Positions 6,840 through 16,345 of a DNA stretch of 38,560 nucleotides are shown piece after piece. Position 1 is the stretch's first letter. Every line of letters starts with the position of its first letter. The stretch covers positions 1 through 38,560 of the forward strand of contig JAHBWR010000020.1 of NCBI GenBank assembly GCA_019636875.1. The letters are read 5' to 3'. The position numbers and the translations under genes were made by a program. The notes under the pieces were generated by a model. That model did no database searches, was not told the origin of the DNA, and saw only the letters and a program-made list of their open reading frames with translations. Source of the DNA: Nitrospira sp. GTDB taxonomy: Bacteria > Nitrospirota > Nitrospiria > Nitrospirales > Nitrospiraceae.

Positions 6840-9521
6840 ATGGGAAAAGCACGTCGGACGGCTGGGCATTCGAAAAGCTCTCGAGGGGCCGAGCGACAAC
6901 GGCTCGACGAGGATGCGGTTCGCAAACAACATTGGAAGCGGTGGGGACCATACCTCAGCGAGCGTGCCTGGGGAACGGTGCGCGAAGACTACAGCCCTTA
7001 TGGAACCGCTTGGGAATCTTTTCCCCATGACCATGCCCGCTCACGCGCCTATCGTTGGAACGAGGATGGCCTCGCCGGCATCTCTGATCGTCATCAATAT
7101 GTGTGCTTTGCGATTGCACTTTGGAATGGGCGGGATCCTATTCTGAAGGAACGAATATTTGGGCTGACAGGGAATGAGGGGAATCATGGCGAAGATGCAA
7201 AGGAGTACTATTTCTATCTGGATTCAACACCGACCCATTCATATATGAAGTATCTGTACAAGTATCCCCAGAAAGAGTTTCCCTATGCAAAGCTTGTCGA
7301 GGAAAGTCGACAGCGTCAACGAGGCGATCTGGAGTATGAGCTGATCGATACCGGCGTCTTTGAAGAACATCGGTATTTTGATGTGGTTGTGGAGTATGCA
7401 AAGGCGACTCCGGAAGAAGTACAGATCCGGATACAGGTGGCCAACCGCGGTCCAGATCACGCAGTACTCACAGTGCTCCCCACATTGTGGTTTCGGAACA
7501 CCTGGTCGTGGGGACTGGATGCACGGCGACCCAGAATGCGTGAAGGAACAGCGATCAATGACTGGAGTGTGATCGAATTGAATCATGAGTACTACGGTGA
7601 ACGTCGGTTGTGGTGCGAACGGACTCCCACATTACTGTTTACGGAAAATGAGACCAACAGTCGAAGGCTCTATGGTGATCAGGAAGGTGCGAGCTATGTG
7701 AAAGACAGTTTTCATGATTATGTCATCAACGGACGAACTGATGTGGTTAACCCTGGGAAGTTCGGCTCTAAGGCAGCAGCCCATTACGTATTCGAGTTGC
7801 CGCCGGGGAAATCCGACGTGGTCCATCTCCGTCTCACTAATGAAACAAACTCGAACGATTTCTCTGTCGCGACGTGCGATCGCCTGTTTACCGTACGGAT
7901 TCAGGAGGCCAATGAGTTTTATGACGAACTGGCGCCACCGGATCTCTCCGAAGATGCAAAGATGGTCCAGCGACAGGCGTTTGCTGGATTGCTGTGGAGC
8001 AAACAATTCTATCACTACGACCTCAAGCGGTGGCTGGTTGGAGATCCCGGTATGCCGGACCCTCCTTCGGAACGTCTACGCGGACGGAATTCAGATTGGA
8101 CACACCTATACAATGCCGACGTCATCTCGATGCCTGACAAATGGGAGTACCCTTGGTATGCCGCGTGGGATCTAGCCTTCCACTGCATCCCCTTAGCCCT
8201 TGTGGACTCGACCTTTGCCAAGGAACAGCTGATTCTGATGCTGAGGGAATGGTACATGCACCCGAATGGTCAGATCCCGGCCTATGAATGGGCGTTTGGC
8301 GACGTGAATCCTCCTGTTCATGCCTGGGCGGCCTGGCGTGTCTATAAGATCGAAAAGAAGCGGAAGGGAGCCGGTGATCGAGTCTTTCTGGAGCGTATAT
8401 TTCATAAGTTGCTCTTAAACTTTACCTGGTGGGTCAATCGAAAAGACGCAGAGGGCAAGAACATCTTCCAGGGCGGATTCTTAGGGCTCGACAACATCGG
8501 TGTGTTCGATCGCAGTGCACCACTACCAACCGGGGGTCATATCGAACAGTCCGATGCGACCAGTTGGATGGGAATGTATTGTCTGAACATGTTGTCGATC
8601 GCTCTGGAGTTGGCGCGTGAGAACCGAGCCTACGAGGATGTCGCCAGCAAGTTTTTCGAGCACTTCGTGTATATCTGCAGAGCGATGAACAATATCGGGG
8701 GAGAGAAGATCGAATTATGGAATAGAGAAGATGGGTTTTTCTATGACGTCCTCCACTTGCCCGATGGGCGAACTTTCCCCCTCAAAGTTCGTTCTCTCGT
8801 GGGACTCATCCCCCTATTTGCCGTTGAAACACTGGATTCAGAGTTGATCGATAGATTGCCGCGGTTCAAACATCGAATGCAGTGGTTCATCGAAAACCGG
8901 CCTGATTTTAGTGCTCACGTGGAAACGCAGTCCCGTGACGGTGAAGTGCGAAGGTTTTTGTCCCTGGTCAATCCGACGCGACTCAAGTCGGTGCTTCGCT
9001 ACATGCTGGATGAGGAGGAGTTTTTGTCACCGTATGGCATCCGCGCCCTGTCGCGCTACCATAGAGACCACCCCTATGTGCTGTCACTCATGGGACAGGA
9101 GTATCGAGTGGACTATGAGCCAGCTGAATCGCGGACAGGGTTATTTGGTGGGAACTCGAATTGGCGTGGTCCGATTTGGTTCCCGGTCAACTATCTGTTG
9201 ATCGAATCACTTCAGAAGTTCCACTACTTTCTTGGAGATGCCTACAAAGTCGAATACCCGGTTCGCAGCGGCCAATCTGTTTCATTGAATGAGGTGGCCT
9301 CTGAGCTCTCACGCCGGCTGACGCATCTCTTCCTACGTGACTCAATCGGTCGACGTCCTGTCTTCGGTGCTACCGAGACGTTTCAGGAAGATCCGTTCTG
9401 GCGGGATGCGATTCCGTTCTACGAATACTTTCATGGAGACAACGGGGCCGGTCTCGGAGCCAGTCATCAGACAGGATGGACTGGGCTTGTGGCCAAGTTA
9501 ATCCAGCAATCCGGGGAATAA
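6840..9521 (+). CDS. GH63-type glucosidase (MGH1-like glycoside hydrolase)
   Basis: This 893-residue protein is a bacterial GH63/MGH1-like glycoside hydrolase, a family acting on alpha-glucosides such as glucosylglycerate, mannosylglycerate or related oligosaccharides. The conserved N-terminal block starts with [20 protein letters not shown] and is followed by [20 protein letters not shown]. The (alpha/alpha)6-barrel region carries [11 protein letters not shown] (D444 is a likely catalytic acid), [19 protein letters not shown] and [15 protein letters not shown]. It has no signal peptide, so it is cytoplasmic. The first 17 or so residues look unconserved, and AGGGG is placed before ATG 6840. 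It is followed after 130 bases by the debranching-enzyme gene, suggesting a joint role in glucan or compatible-solute turnover. The exact substrate cannot be told from sequence. Confidence 0.85.
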   Translation: MGKARRTAGHSKSSRGAERQRLDEDAVRKQHWKRWGPYLSERAWGTVREDYSPYGTAWESFPHDHARSRAYRWNEDGLAGISDRHQYVCFAIALWNGRDPILKERIFGLTGNEGNHGEDAKEYYFYLDSTPTHSYMKYLYKYPQKEFPYAKLVEESRQRQRGDLEYELIDTGVFEEHRYFDVVVEYAKATPEEVQIRIQVANRGPDHAVLTVLPTLWFRNTWSWGLDARRPRMREGTAINDWSVIELNHEYYGERRLWCERTPTLLFTENETNSRRLYGDQEGASYVKDSFHDYVINGRTDVVNPGKFGSKAAAHYVFELPPGKSDVVHLRLTNETNSNDFSVATCDRLFTVRIQEANEFYDELAPPDLSEDAKMVQRQAFAGLLWSKQFYHYDLKRWLVGDPGMPDPPSERLRGRNSDWTHLYNADVISMPDKWEYPWYAAWDLAFHCIPLALVDSTFAKEQLILMLREWYMHPNGQIPAYEWAFGDVNPPVHAWAAWRVYKIEKKRKGAGDRVFLERIFHKLLLNFTWWVNRKDAEGKNIFQGGFLGLDNIGVFDRSAPLPTGGHIEQSDATSWMGMYCLNMLSIALELARENRAYEDVASKFFEHFVYICRAMNNIGGEKIELWNREDGFFYDVLHLPDGRTFPLKVRSLVGLIPLFAVETLDSELIDRLPRFKHRMQWFIENRPDFSAHVETQSRDGEVRRFLSLVNPTRLKSVLRYMLDEEEFLSPYGIRALSRYHRDHPYVLSLMGQEYRVDYEPAESRTGLFGGNSNWRGPIWFPVNYLLIESLQKFHYFLGDAYKVEYPVRSGQSVSLNEVASELSRRLTHLFLRDSIGRRPVFGATETFQEDPFWRDAIPFYEYFHGDNGAGLGASHQTGWTGLVAKLIQQSGE

Positions 9522-9538
9522 GATACAATCCGGATTTC

Positions 9539-9652
9539 ATGTCGTCTCACACATCCAAGCCCTTGTTCGTTCCGACGCGAGGGCCTGACGAAGGCCTCAC
9601 TCAACAAGCAGCGCTGCCTGATTCTGGTGCATTCATGGAAGCAGTGAGCTGA
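9539..9652 (+). CDS. Possible 37-residue small ORF overlapping the next start
   Basis: ATG 9539 opens a 37-codon frame (MSSHTSKPLFVPTRGPDEGL and on). Its TGA stop (9650-9652) overlaps the ATG of the debranching-enzyme gene as TGATG, the classic arrangement for translational coupling. No good Shine-Dalgarno precedes it. The overlap and acceptable codon use are the only support. Confidence 0.25.
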   Translation: MSSHTSKPLFVPTRGPDEGLTQQAALPDSGAFMEAVS

Positions 9653-11649
9653 TGAGGATAGGACAGCAAGATTGTCAGAATTTACACCGTGGGCTCAGTC
9701 TCGAATGGTTGGAGACAAACGGACTTGGCGGATTGTCCTCAGGGACTGTAGCGGGTGCCAACACACGTCGGTATCACGCCATCTTGCTGACAGCGCCACA
9801 TACCGAGAGCAATCGGTATGTGCTCGTCAATCACGTCGAGGAATGGCTCCAGATCGGCGGTGAAGAATACTCCCTCTCCACGAATGTGTACCCGGGAGCC
9901 GTTCATCCAGAGGGATATCGTCACTGCTGTTCCTTTTCATCCACACCCTGGCCAACCTGGTTGTTTAGGTATCAGAGCACAATCTGTCGGCGTGAAATTA
10001 TCCCTATTTATGGCCGAGACCTTGTCATCCTACGATGGACTCTCATGGAAGCACCGATTCAGACTGCCACTCTCAGGGTCCGGCCAATGTTGACGGGTCG
10101 TGACTATCACGCGCTCCATCACGAAAACGGACAACTCTCCGACGCCTTCCTCATGCCGTCAGCAGGACAAGTTGTGTGGCAACCTTATGTCGGTCTCCCG
10201 CCTGTGTACAGCTTCCACACGGGGACCTATCGCCATGCCCCTGACTGGTATCGGCATGTACAGTTTCCCCTGGAACAGGAGCGAGGGCTCGAGTATGAGG
10301 AAGACTGGTGGTCACCGGGGGAGTTCCTATTCGAGTTGTCAGTGAGGGAGGAATATACGTTAGCCCTCACCTGCGCCCCCCTCAATGCCCTGGACGTCAC
10401 GGCACTCATCTCAAGCGAACGCGCGCGACGCATGCAGCTGCAAGAAACCGCACCGGCCACTGACTCATTGGTGGAGACATGTCGGCTCGCGTCCGAAAGC
10501 TTTTTGGTTCAGCGAGGGACGAGGCAGACGGTGATCGCCGGTTATCCCTGGTTTACCGATTGGGGGCGAGATACGTTCATATCACTCCCCGGGCTGTGTC
10601 TTGTGACGGGGCGGTATGAAACTGCCTGGCGCATCATTGAATCATTTGCAGGTCATGTGTCGGAGGGGATGATCCCCAATCGCTTCCCTGACAGCGAGAG
10701 CGACCCGGAATATAACACCATCGATGCCTCGCTGTGGTTCATCTATGCCGTCGATCGATACCTTGCCTATAGTAACGACCTACCACGCGTACAATCTGTC
10801 GCCTGGCCCGCGATCAAACAGATTCTCGATAGGTATCGAGAAGGTACGCGATACGACATCCATATGGACATCGATGGACTCATTACAGGTGGAACACCAG
10901 GTACTCAGCTTACTTGGATGGATGCGAAAGTCGGCGACTGGGTGATTACGCCACGTCATGGAAAACCGGTCGAGGTGCAGGCATTGTGGATGAGGGCATT
11001 GGACATCGGACGACGACTGGCGACACGGTTCCAGGAACCCACTTACGCCAGGAGATGTCACGAGGACAGGGCACGAGCTCGCGAATCCTTCCGTACGAGA
11101 TTCTGGTATGAGGGTGGCCAGTATTTGTACGATACGATCGATGGACCAGCCGGGAGTGACACCTCGATACGCCCAAATCAGATATATGCCATCTCCCTCT
11201 GTGATGACCTTGTCACGAGGGATCAGGCCACACGAGTTCTCCAGATTGTGACGGAGCACCTCCTCACGCCTGTCGGGTTACGAACCTTGTCTCCGAGTGA
11301 TGCGAACTATTGCTCTCGATACGAAGGTAGCGCGATGGAACGAGATCGTGCGTATCATCAAGGAACTGTCTGGCCGTTTCTTTTCGGTCCTTTCATAACC
11401 TCCTGGATGAAGACGTTCGGATCAACGCCTGAAAACCACAAGGTGGCCCGGTCCTTTCTCAACGGTTTAGAGGAGCATGTAGAAGAAGGCTGCATCGGGC
11501 AAATCTCCGAAATCTTCGACGGAGACGCTCCTCATCATCCTCGAGGCTGTCCTGCCCAAGCCTGGTCTATCGCCGAACCCCTGCGTGCAATGGTTGAGGA
11601 TCTTGGGGCGTCGATTCCAAGATTCGATACTGAGTCGAGACAGACCTAA
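9652..11649 (+). CDS. Amylo-alpha-1,6-glucosidase / glycogen debranching enzyme family
   Basis: The 665-residue product has the GDE_N and GDE_C architecture of archaeal/bacterial debranching enzymes (GH133-like). It opens with LSLEWLETNGLGGLSSGTVA and ANTRRYHAIL, the hallmark N-terminal block. It then has the catalytic-barrel motif GYPWFTDWGRDTFISLPGL (about residues 298-316), followed by GMIPNRFPD and NTIDASLWFIYAVDRY. The C-terminal QISEIFDGDAPHHPRGCPAQ and AWSIAEPLR complete the family signature. The enzyme hydrolyses alpha-1,6 branches of glycogen or limit dextrin in the cytoplasm. It lies 130 bases after the GH63 gene on the same strand. The start overlaps the stop of a small upstream ORF (TGATG). 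Confidence 0.9.
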   Translation: MRIGQQDCQNLHRGLSLEWLETNGLGGLSSGTVAGANTRRYHAILLTAPHTESNRYVLVNHVEEWLQIGGEEYSLSTNVYPGAVHPEGYRHCCSFSSTPWPTWLFRYQSTICRREIIPIYGRDLVILRWTLMEAPIQTATLRVRPMLTGRDYHALHHENGQLSDAFLMPSAGQVVWQPYVGLPPVYSFHTGTYRHAPDWYRHVQFPLEQERGLEYEEDWWSPGEFLFELSVREEYTLALTCAPLNALDVTALISSERARRMQLQETAPATDSLVETCRLASESFLVQRGTRQTVIAGYPWFTDWGRDTFISLPGLCLVTGRYETAWRIIESFAGHVSEGMIPNRFPDSESDPEYNTIDASLWFIYAVDRYLAYSNDLPRVQSVAWPAIKQILDRYREGTRYDIHMDIDGLITGGTPGTQLTWMDAKVGDWVITPRHGKPVEVQALWMRALDIGRRLATRFQEPTYARRCHEDRARARESFRTRFWYEGGQYLYDTIDGPAGSDTSIRPNQIYAISLCDDLVTRDQATRVLQIVTEHLLTPVGLRTLSPSDANYCSRYEGSAMERDRAYHQGTVWPFLFGPFITSWMKTFGSTPENHKVARSFLNGLEEHVEEGCIGQISEIFDGDAPHHPRGCPAQAWSIAEPLRAMVEDLGASIPRFDTESRQT

Positions 11650-11698
11650 GATCTCAACGTGCCTGGCGGCTCACCGAGTCCACTCACATCTGGCGATC

Positions 11699-11728
11699 TT
11701 GACAGCGTTTCCTATGCAGCCGTACTGT
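11699..11728 (+). promoter_or_regulatory. Candidate sigma-70 promoter for the GlcG-like gene
   Basis: TTGACA at 11699-11704 matches the -35 consensus exactly. An 18-base spacer leads to TACTGT (11723-11728), a weak -10. It lies 36 bases upstream of the start codon at 11764. Confidence 0.35.
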
Positions 11729-11763
11729 GAGGATGTATTAAGGTCGAAAAGGAGGGAACTGTC

Positions 11764-12312
11764 ATGAGGCAGCGAGATGGATGCACACGAGTTCAGCGGT
11801 TTCTTGTGGCTGGAATGCTCACGATCGGTGTCTTGAGCGCGGGGATGCCTCAGGTCGGCTCGGCAGAAGATCTCCCCAGAGAAGCCACCTTACCGCTTAC
11901 CCTCGCTAATAAAGCGACGCAGGCGGCAGTCGAGGCCTGTAAGAAAGATGGATATCGAGTCAGTGTGTCCATCGTCGACCGTAGTGGCGTACTGCGTGCG
12001 ATGGGACGTGCCGATGGAGCAGGGCCACATACAGTTGATAGCAGCCGGAAAAAAGCCTATACAGCTGTGAGTATCCGTCGTCCGACCAGCGAACTGGCCG
12101 ATCTGATCGTAAAAGTACCGACGCTTGAGGCTCTTCGCGATATGAATGGCGAAATCTTGATTTTAGGTGGAGGCCTTCCCATCGAGATCGGCGGAGATGT
12201 GGTTGGCGGGATCGGAGTCGGCGGAGCACCAGGTGCTCATCTCGATGATGCCTGCGCGCAGCAGGGGCTTGACGCAATCGGCGCTACTCCCAAGGTTTCT
12301 ACGCCCAAGTGA
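11764..12312 (+). CDS. Exported GlcG/HbpS-like (DUF336) protein
   Basis: The protein (182 aa) has an N-terminal signal sequence (hydrophobic FLVAGMLTIGVLSAGM, cleavage near GSAED). A GlcG/HbpS domain follows: ANKATQAAVEACKKDGYRVS, IVDRSGVLRAMGRADGAGPH, SSRKKAYTAVSIRRPTSEL, and the Gly-rich ILGGGLPIEIGGDVVGGIGV. Family members bind haem, cobalamin-like ligands or other small molecules and are often periplasmic. The start is secured by AAAAGGAGGG about 8 bases before ATG 11764. The last codons overlap the next gene (stop TGA with GTG 12309 as GTGA), indicating a coupled operon with the lipoprotein. The ligand is unknown. Confidence 0.85.
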   Translation: MRQRDGCTRVQRFLVAGMLTIGVLSAGMPQVGSAEDLPREATLPLTLANKATQAAVEACKKDGYRVSVSIVDRSGVLRAMGRADGAGPHTVDSSRKKAYTAVSIRRPTSELADLIVKVPTLEALRDMNGEILILGGGLPIEIGGDVVGGIGVGGAPGAHLDDACAQQGLDAIGATPKVSTPK

Positions 12313-12764
12313 ACGTTCTTACACGGTCTCTTATTCTTGGCAGCGCACTATTGTTCAGCGTAGGGTGCAACAGCAATACTCCGGAACCAGCCTCTGCTGA
12401 ATTCGATTCTGCCCAGCTTCGATTAACCATCGTCAGAATGGCGACTGATCCGTTCCTTCAGCGATTCAATCTCACTCTAAAGGTCCAGGGGACGGGAGGC
12501 TGTACTTCATCCACCGAATTATTTCCCGATACTGGTTATGCGGGGCGGAGGAATGTCTATCAGGCGGCCAAAGGCATAGTCTACGTCGTGGGACAGTACG
12601 ACGCGCGAGTCATTGATTCCCAGACCTGTCGAACGAGTCTTTCAGAGTTTCGGCATCTCGATCGAGAGGTGATCTTCCTTGGTAGCTTCGACCAGGATGA
12701 CGAACATCGCTGGAGGTATTTTTCATCCTACCAGCGTCCGGAACTGCCATTTGTAAAGCGCTAA
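12309..12764 (+). CDS. Hypothetical lipoprotein
   Basis: I do not recognise this 151-residue protein. It begins MNVLTRSLILGSALLFSVGC, a short type II signal peptide with lipobox-like FSVGC, and then a Ser/Pro/Glu-rich linker. The mature part is mixed alpha/beta and includes a cysteine pair (GGCTS and QTCRTS) that could form a disulfide. It also includes the segments RRNVYQAAKGIVYVVGQYDAR and REVIFLGSFDQDDEHRWRYF. The GTG start overlaps the stop of the GlcG-like gene, so the two are co-translated. The DUF3565 gene starts 4 bases after its stop. A periplasmic lipid-anchored location is likely; the function is unknown. Confidence 0.7.
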   Translation: MNVLTRSLILGSALLFSVGCNSNTPEPASAEFDSAQLRLTIVRMATDPFLQRFNLTLKVQGTGGCTSSTELFPDTGYAGRRNVYQAAKGIVYVVGQYDARVIDSQTCRTSLSEFRHLDREVIFLGSFDQDDEHRWRYFSSYQRPELPFVKR

Positions 12765-12768
12765 GATC

Positions 12769-12996
12769 ATGCAACAAACGATCACCGGATATCACCAAGA
12801 CGAATATGGAGATTGGGTTGCTGAGTTAGCCTGTGGCCATGGACAACACGTGCGTCATCATCCTCCATTTTTCAATCGCCCGTGGGTGCTCGGCAAGATT
12901 GGACGAGACGAACATCTTGGCACGTATCTAAATTGCAAGAAGTGCGAGGAGCCGGCTGAGAATGTGCCTCCAGATCACCTCCGGACACTTCCGTAG
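12769..12996 (+). CDS. DUF3565 small zinc-ribbon-like protein
   Basis: The 75-residue product shows the DUF3565 pattern: ITGYHQDEYGDWVAELACGH, then GQHVRHHPPFFNRPW, and a second cysteine pair NCKKCEE. The C/H and CxxC ligands suggest a bound metal. There is no signal peptide, so it is cytoplasmic. Members are small proteins of unknown role, sometimes called pressure-regulated. It starts 4 bases after the lipoprotein stop with no obvious Shine-Dalgarno, consistent with translation re-initiation within the same transcript. It ends the three-gene group beginning with the GlcG-like protein. Confidence 0.85.
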   Translation: MQQTITGYHQDEYGDWVAELACGHGQHVRHHPPFFNRPWVLGKIGRDEHLGTYLNCKKCEEPAENVPPDHLRTLP

Positions 12997-13239
12997 CTAT
13001 TCCTTTTCCATGCAGTCCCTTGTCTTGGTAGGCATGATTCTCAATGATATTTAGGGCGATAGTGGTACGTATCCTTGTGAGGTCAGAACGACTGGTGGGA
13101 AATAATAGATCTTGCATAAGAAGACTGTTCTTCTGCATGATCACCAGGCACAAGAGGCGAGGCATGTGTGATCACCAATCCGGCATGGCGATGAGTGGTC
13201 CGATTGGACCGAGTCCTAGTCTAGAGCTGTTCGGATCTC

Positions 13240-13268
13240 TTGACAGAGCCTATTTATTTGTCTGAGAA
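13240..13268 (+). promoter_or_regulatory. Candidate promoter for the ydbH operon
   Basis: TTGACA at 13240-13245 is a perfect -35 hexamer. With a 17-base spacer the -10 would be TGAGAA (13263-13268), which is weak. It lies about 45 bases upstream of the coding start at 13314. Confidence 0.3.
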
Positions 13269-13291
13269 CCGTTGTCACACCCTACACGGTA

Positions 13292-13308
13292 GCTCTCTTA
13301 AAGAGAGC
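13292..13308 (+). promoter_or_regulatory. Palindrome covering the ydbH ribosome binding site
   Basis: GCTCTCT-TAA-AGAGAGC is a perfect 7-bp inverted repeat with a 3-base loop, ending 5 bases before ATG 13314. The purine-rich AAAGAGAG that would serve as the Shine-Dalgarno forms its right arm. It could be a protein operator or an RNA hairpin that limits translation initiation. Confidence 0.45.
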
Positions 13309-13313
13309 CGTTC

Positions 13314-16103
13314 ATGCTAACTCAACGATACCAGGTTACCGCGCTATTTGGACTCGTCGTCATTCTTGGTTGCTACCTGCTGTTGCCGTTGGGTGTGTCG
13401 TACCTTCTGGCAAACCAGCTTCGAGCATTCGGGTACAGCCATGTGATTCTGCAATTAGGCTATCCAGGGTGGAAACAAATCCGCGTTCCGGTTCTCTCAT
13501 TCCAGGAGGATTGGGGTGAGGAGCGATTGATCGTCTCGGTCATGAATACAGAGATTCAATATGACCTTTCGCAACTATTGCAAGGTCGAGCACGTCGGAT
13601 CGTGCTTCGAGAGGCGACGGTCCAGATTCTGAACACTCCTACGACGGGTCGACTCCAGGAAGATGGGAGATCTCTCGAAGAGGTCGACGACGACGCATCA
13701 CCATTGAGCCTCATCACGGCCGGTGATCTGTTGCGAAGCTTACCGATCCTCCCCTTCGAGGAGTTGCAGCTTGATCATCTCAGTTTCTTTCGGGAACAGG
13801 CGACGGGTCCGCTCCGTAGGGTGACGATCGCTGGAAGCCTGACGTACGGTAACCGAGAGCTAGGTGGTCACCTCTCGTTTCGAGGCCTTGATACCGCCTC
13901 CTATGGACTCGTGGTCGTGGGAAATTCCGCTAGCACGTGGTCTGCGATCCTTTCCTCCCAGCGACCTCATGCGTCTCCGATTGTGGCATGGCAATCCCAA
14001 GCCCAGCCGAACGGTTCGCAGATTCAGGTTAACGGCCGTCTGCAGGTCAACGTGCAGGAACTGGCTCCATTTATCGCGCTGTTGGTTCCTATCGGCCCAG
14101 AATTGGAAAAGGTCACGGGTCATCTCGCGATCGATTGGGCCGGAAAGGCCGAAGCCGATACTGCCCTTGATTCTTTGGACCAGGATGCGCAAACGCATCT
14201 TGCAGGAAATATTCAAGTCAATGCCACGCTGCCGGGTCTCAAAGGGGTCGCGAAGGATATTGCGTTGACGTATGAAGGGACGTTTACGGGGAATCCCTCC
14301 CAGTTCGAATGGGTGATGAAACCGGGTGTTCTGCTCACGGCGACCGTCAATACACAGCCGCGTATCATCCCTGAAATGATTCGATGGATTCTCCCTCACG
14401 GTGATCAAGCTGTGCGGATGGAAAACAAGAAACCTGTACAAGGGACCTTACGCTGGGGGGACACACCTGTACGGATAAGTGTTCAAGGGCCGTTGGATAT
14501 CAGTTACGGCCAGACGACAGGTTCGGTGGTCGCACAACTCCAAACTACGCGTGCTGAAGGGGTCGGTCATGAATTGGTCCTGGTTGAGGGGGCCTATGAT
14601 CTGAAGGGAAGTCTTCCAAAGGCCATCACAGAAATTCTGTCAGCAAAAGAAGCGGAGGGGGGCGTTCGAGGTACTATCAAGTTGAGCCGGACGCAGGTAG
14701 AGGGAGTCCTGTCGGCGGCATCTTCAGTGACAGTGAGGCAGATTGGAAAGGGGACAACACACATCCCTCGTCTCATACTCGAGCTTTCGGAGCCAATGGC
14801 GATTGAGTGCGATATGAAGGCGATCCACTGTAGCGGTGGGCCAATGACTGCGGCTGTTCAGGTACCAAGGTTACGAATAGGGGACCGCAACGTTCATACT
14901 ACGCAAGGGCAGTTACGTTTGGACAAGGTGCAAACCAAAGGGGACGAATGGGAGACTCAAGGGACACTCTCAGTCGATGGCGTGCGTTTGGATTCTCAAT
15001 CTTTGACGCTTGCTCCAAGTATGTGGAGTCTCGGGTTCACTGCCGATCATGTTGGCGTGAAAGCGGATCTTCGTGTCGATCTGCCGGTACGCACGGAATT
15101 CATTACGGCGAAGATCGAACAGCCCTACCGTGGGAAACAAGGGACTCTGCATGGAGTGCTTGGTCCGCTCACGTTCAACAGCGCCGACGGTCGGCTCAGC
15201 AAAATCGTAACGGGACTTCCCCCAGCAACCGATGTCGTTGACGGTACATTTAGTGGGACTGTGGACGCTTCCTGGTCCGGCGGCCTAGGTGGGTCATCGA
15301 ACAAAACGATAATTACTGGAGCCGCTGCGGAATTCGTGAGCCAAAACCTGTCAGGATATTACTCCGACTATGTGATGAAGGGTTTGAGCACGACGATGAA
15401 GGTGGAGATGGATGGACCTGAATCCGTTGCCATAGTTCAGCCGACGTCCATTCAGGTAACATCGATACGCAGTGGTGTTGATATCTCCAATCTGGGAGCG
15501 CTTTACCAGATTCATTGGCGCTTTCTCGATGAATTGCCCATCATTGAGATAAAAGACTTTCGGTGTGATGTGCTTGGAGGGCAGGTCACGAGTCCCGGAC
15601 TTGTGGTAAAATTAAACACACCACCGTTCTCGACGACTTTTTCCCTGCACAATCTGGATCTTGCAAGAATTCTTAGTGTGGAGCAGCAGCGAGGGCTGCA
15701 GGGAACGGGAATACTCAACGGAACCGTTCCGATGACATTCACATCCACTGGAGTGAGCGTGAGAGATGGACAAGTGGAGGCACAGCCTCCAGGGGGTGTA
15801 TTGCGGTATGTCTCCGATCCTGCAACAGCTAAGGGTACGTCGGAATCAGACCACCAACTCCAGCTTGTCCAGCAAGCACTCAATAATTTTCATTATTCAC
15901 TATTGCGAGTCGGAGTGAGATACGAAGAGACGGGGACTTTGGATTTGAGTGCTCGTCTCGAAGGGAAGAACCCTGATTTGAAGAACACACCTCCGATTCA
16001 CTTTAATTTGACGGTACAGGAGCACATTCCGACGTTGCTGAAGAGTCTACGCCTGGTGGAAGATATACAAGGGTCTATCGAAAGAAAGTACGGGCGATTA
16101 TGA
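13314..16103 (+). CDS. ydbH: YdbH-family AsmA-like inter-membrane lipid transport protein
   Basis: This large protein (929 aa; E. coli YdbH is about 880) has one N-terminal membrane anchor (about residues 8-32, FGLVVILGCYLLLPLGVSYL). A long beta-rich periplasmic body ends in the family's C-terminal block (GILNGTVPMTFTSTGVSVRD, then QLVQQALNNFHYSLLRVGV and IHFNLTVQEHIPTLLKSLRL). In E. coli, YdbH with TamB and YhdP forms beta-groove bridges moving phospholipids between inner and outer membranes. Assignment is reinforced by the next two genes, which are recognisable YnbE and YdbL. Its stop overlaps the ynbE start as ATGA. A palindrome overlaps the ribosome binding site. Confidence 0.87.
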   Translation: MLTQRYQVTALFGLVVILGCYLLLPLGVSYLLANQLRAFGYSHVILQLGYPGWKQIRVPVLSFQEDWGEERLIVSVMNTEIQYDLSQLLQGRARRIVLREATVQILNTPTTGRLQEDGRSLEEVDDDASPLSLITAGDLLRSLPILPFEELQLDHLSFFREQATGPLRRVTIAGSLTYGNRELGGHLSFRGLDTASYGLVVVGNSASTWSAILSSQRPHASPIVAWQSQAQPNGSQIQVNGRLQVNVQELAPFIALLVPIGPELEKVTGHLAIDWAGKAEADTALDSLDQDAQTHLAGNIQVNATLPGLKGVAKDIALTYEGTFTGNPSQFEWVMKPGVLLTATVNTQPRIIPEMIRWILPHGDQAVRMENKKPVQGTLRWGDTPVRISVQGPLDISYGQTTGSVVAQLQTTRAEGVGHELVLVEGAYDLKGSLPKAITEILSAKEAEGGVRGTIKLSRTQVEGVLSAASSVTVRQIGKGTTHIPRLILELSEPMAIECDMKAIHCSGGPMTAAVQVPRLRIGDRNVHTTQGQLRLDKVQTKGDEWETQGTLSVDGVRLDSQSLTLAPSMWSLGFTADHVGVKADLRVDLPVRTEFITAKIEQPYRGKQGTLHGVLGPLTFNSADGRLSKIVTGLPPATDVVDGTFSGTVDASWSGGLGGSSNKTIITGAAAEFVSQNLSGYYSDYVMKGLSTTMKVEMDGPESVAIVQPTSIQVTSIRSGVDISNLGALYQIHWRFLDELPIIEIKDFRCDVLGGQVTSPGLVVKLNTPPFSTTFSLHNLDLARILSVEQQRGLQGTGILNGTVPMTFTSTGVSVRDGQVEAQPPGGVLRYVSDPATAKGTSESDHQLQLVQQALNNFHYSLLRVGVRYEETGTLDLSARLEGKNPDLKNTPPIHFNLTVQEHIPTLLKSLRLVEDIQGSIERKYGRL

Positions 16104-16330
16104 CCATTATGAGGCTGACTATGCAGAGTAGAGTGATGCTGTTCAGTGTTGAAATGCTGCTGTCTGGAGCTCTGCTCATCAGCCTGGGAGCCTGTTCTCC
16201 TCGTGTTGAAGTGGCCCCGTCAGACAAACCGATTACCATCAATCTCAATGTTAAGATTGATCATGAAATTCGGCTGAAAGTAGACAAAGAACTCGATGAT
16301 GTCATCTCGAAGGACAGTGGATTGTTTTAG
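16100..16330 (+). CDS. ynbE: YnbE-like lipoprotein, outer-membrane partner of YdbH
   Basis: The 76-residue product carries a lipoprotein signal (LLISLGACSPRVEV, lipid-modified Cys expected at LGAC). The mature sequence RVEVAPSDKPITINLNVKID closely follows the known YnbE pattern of PRIEV..PITINMNVKIEHEI. In E. coli, YnbE extends the YdbH beta-groove at the outer membrane by intermolecular beta-strand stacking. The start ATG 16100 overlaps the ydbH stop (ATGA). In-frame ATGs at 16109, 16121 and 16136 are alternatives, and the lipobox position would fit a start a few codons later. It is directly followed by ydbL. Confidence 0.88.
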   Translation: MTIMRLTMQSRVMLFSVEMLLSGALLISLGACSPRVEVAPSDKPITINLNVKIDHEIRLKVDKELDDVISKDSGLF

Positions 16331-16345
16331 GTGATGGAGGGAACG

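Larger units (their letters stand above)
12997..13313. other. 317-base intergenic region upstream of the ydbH operon
   Basis: No convincing gene is present. A 73-codon frame at 13044-13265 lacks a Shine-Dalgarno and shows no recognisable domain. A small inverted repeat GGTCC-GATT-GGACC lies at 13197-13210. A candidate -35 box and a palindrome over the ribosome binding site near the right end are listed separately. Confidence 0.6.

Noticed and set aside
9577..9600. Terminator-like repeat GGCCT/AGGCC between the GH63 and debranching genes
   Set aside because: The stem is only 5-6 bp with no T-tract, and it lies within the possible 37-codon ORF; too weak to call.
13044..13265. 73-codon plus-strand frame before ydbH
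   Set aside because: No Shine-Dalgarno, no family match, Arg/Ser/Gly-rich composition, and it covers the region with the candidate promoter.
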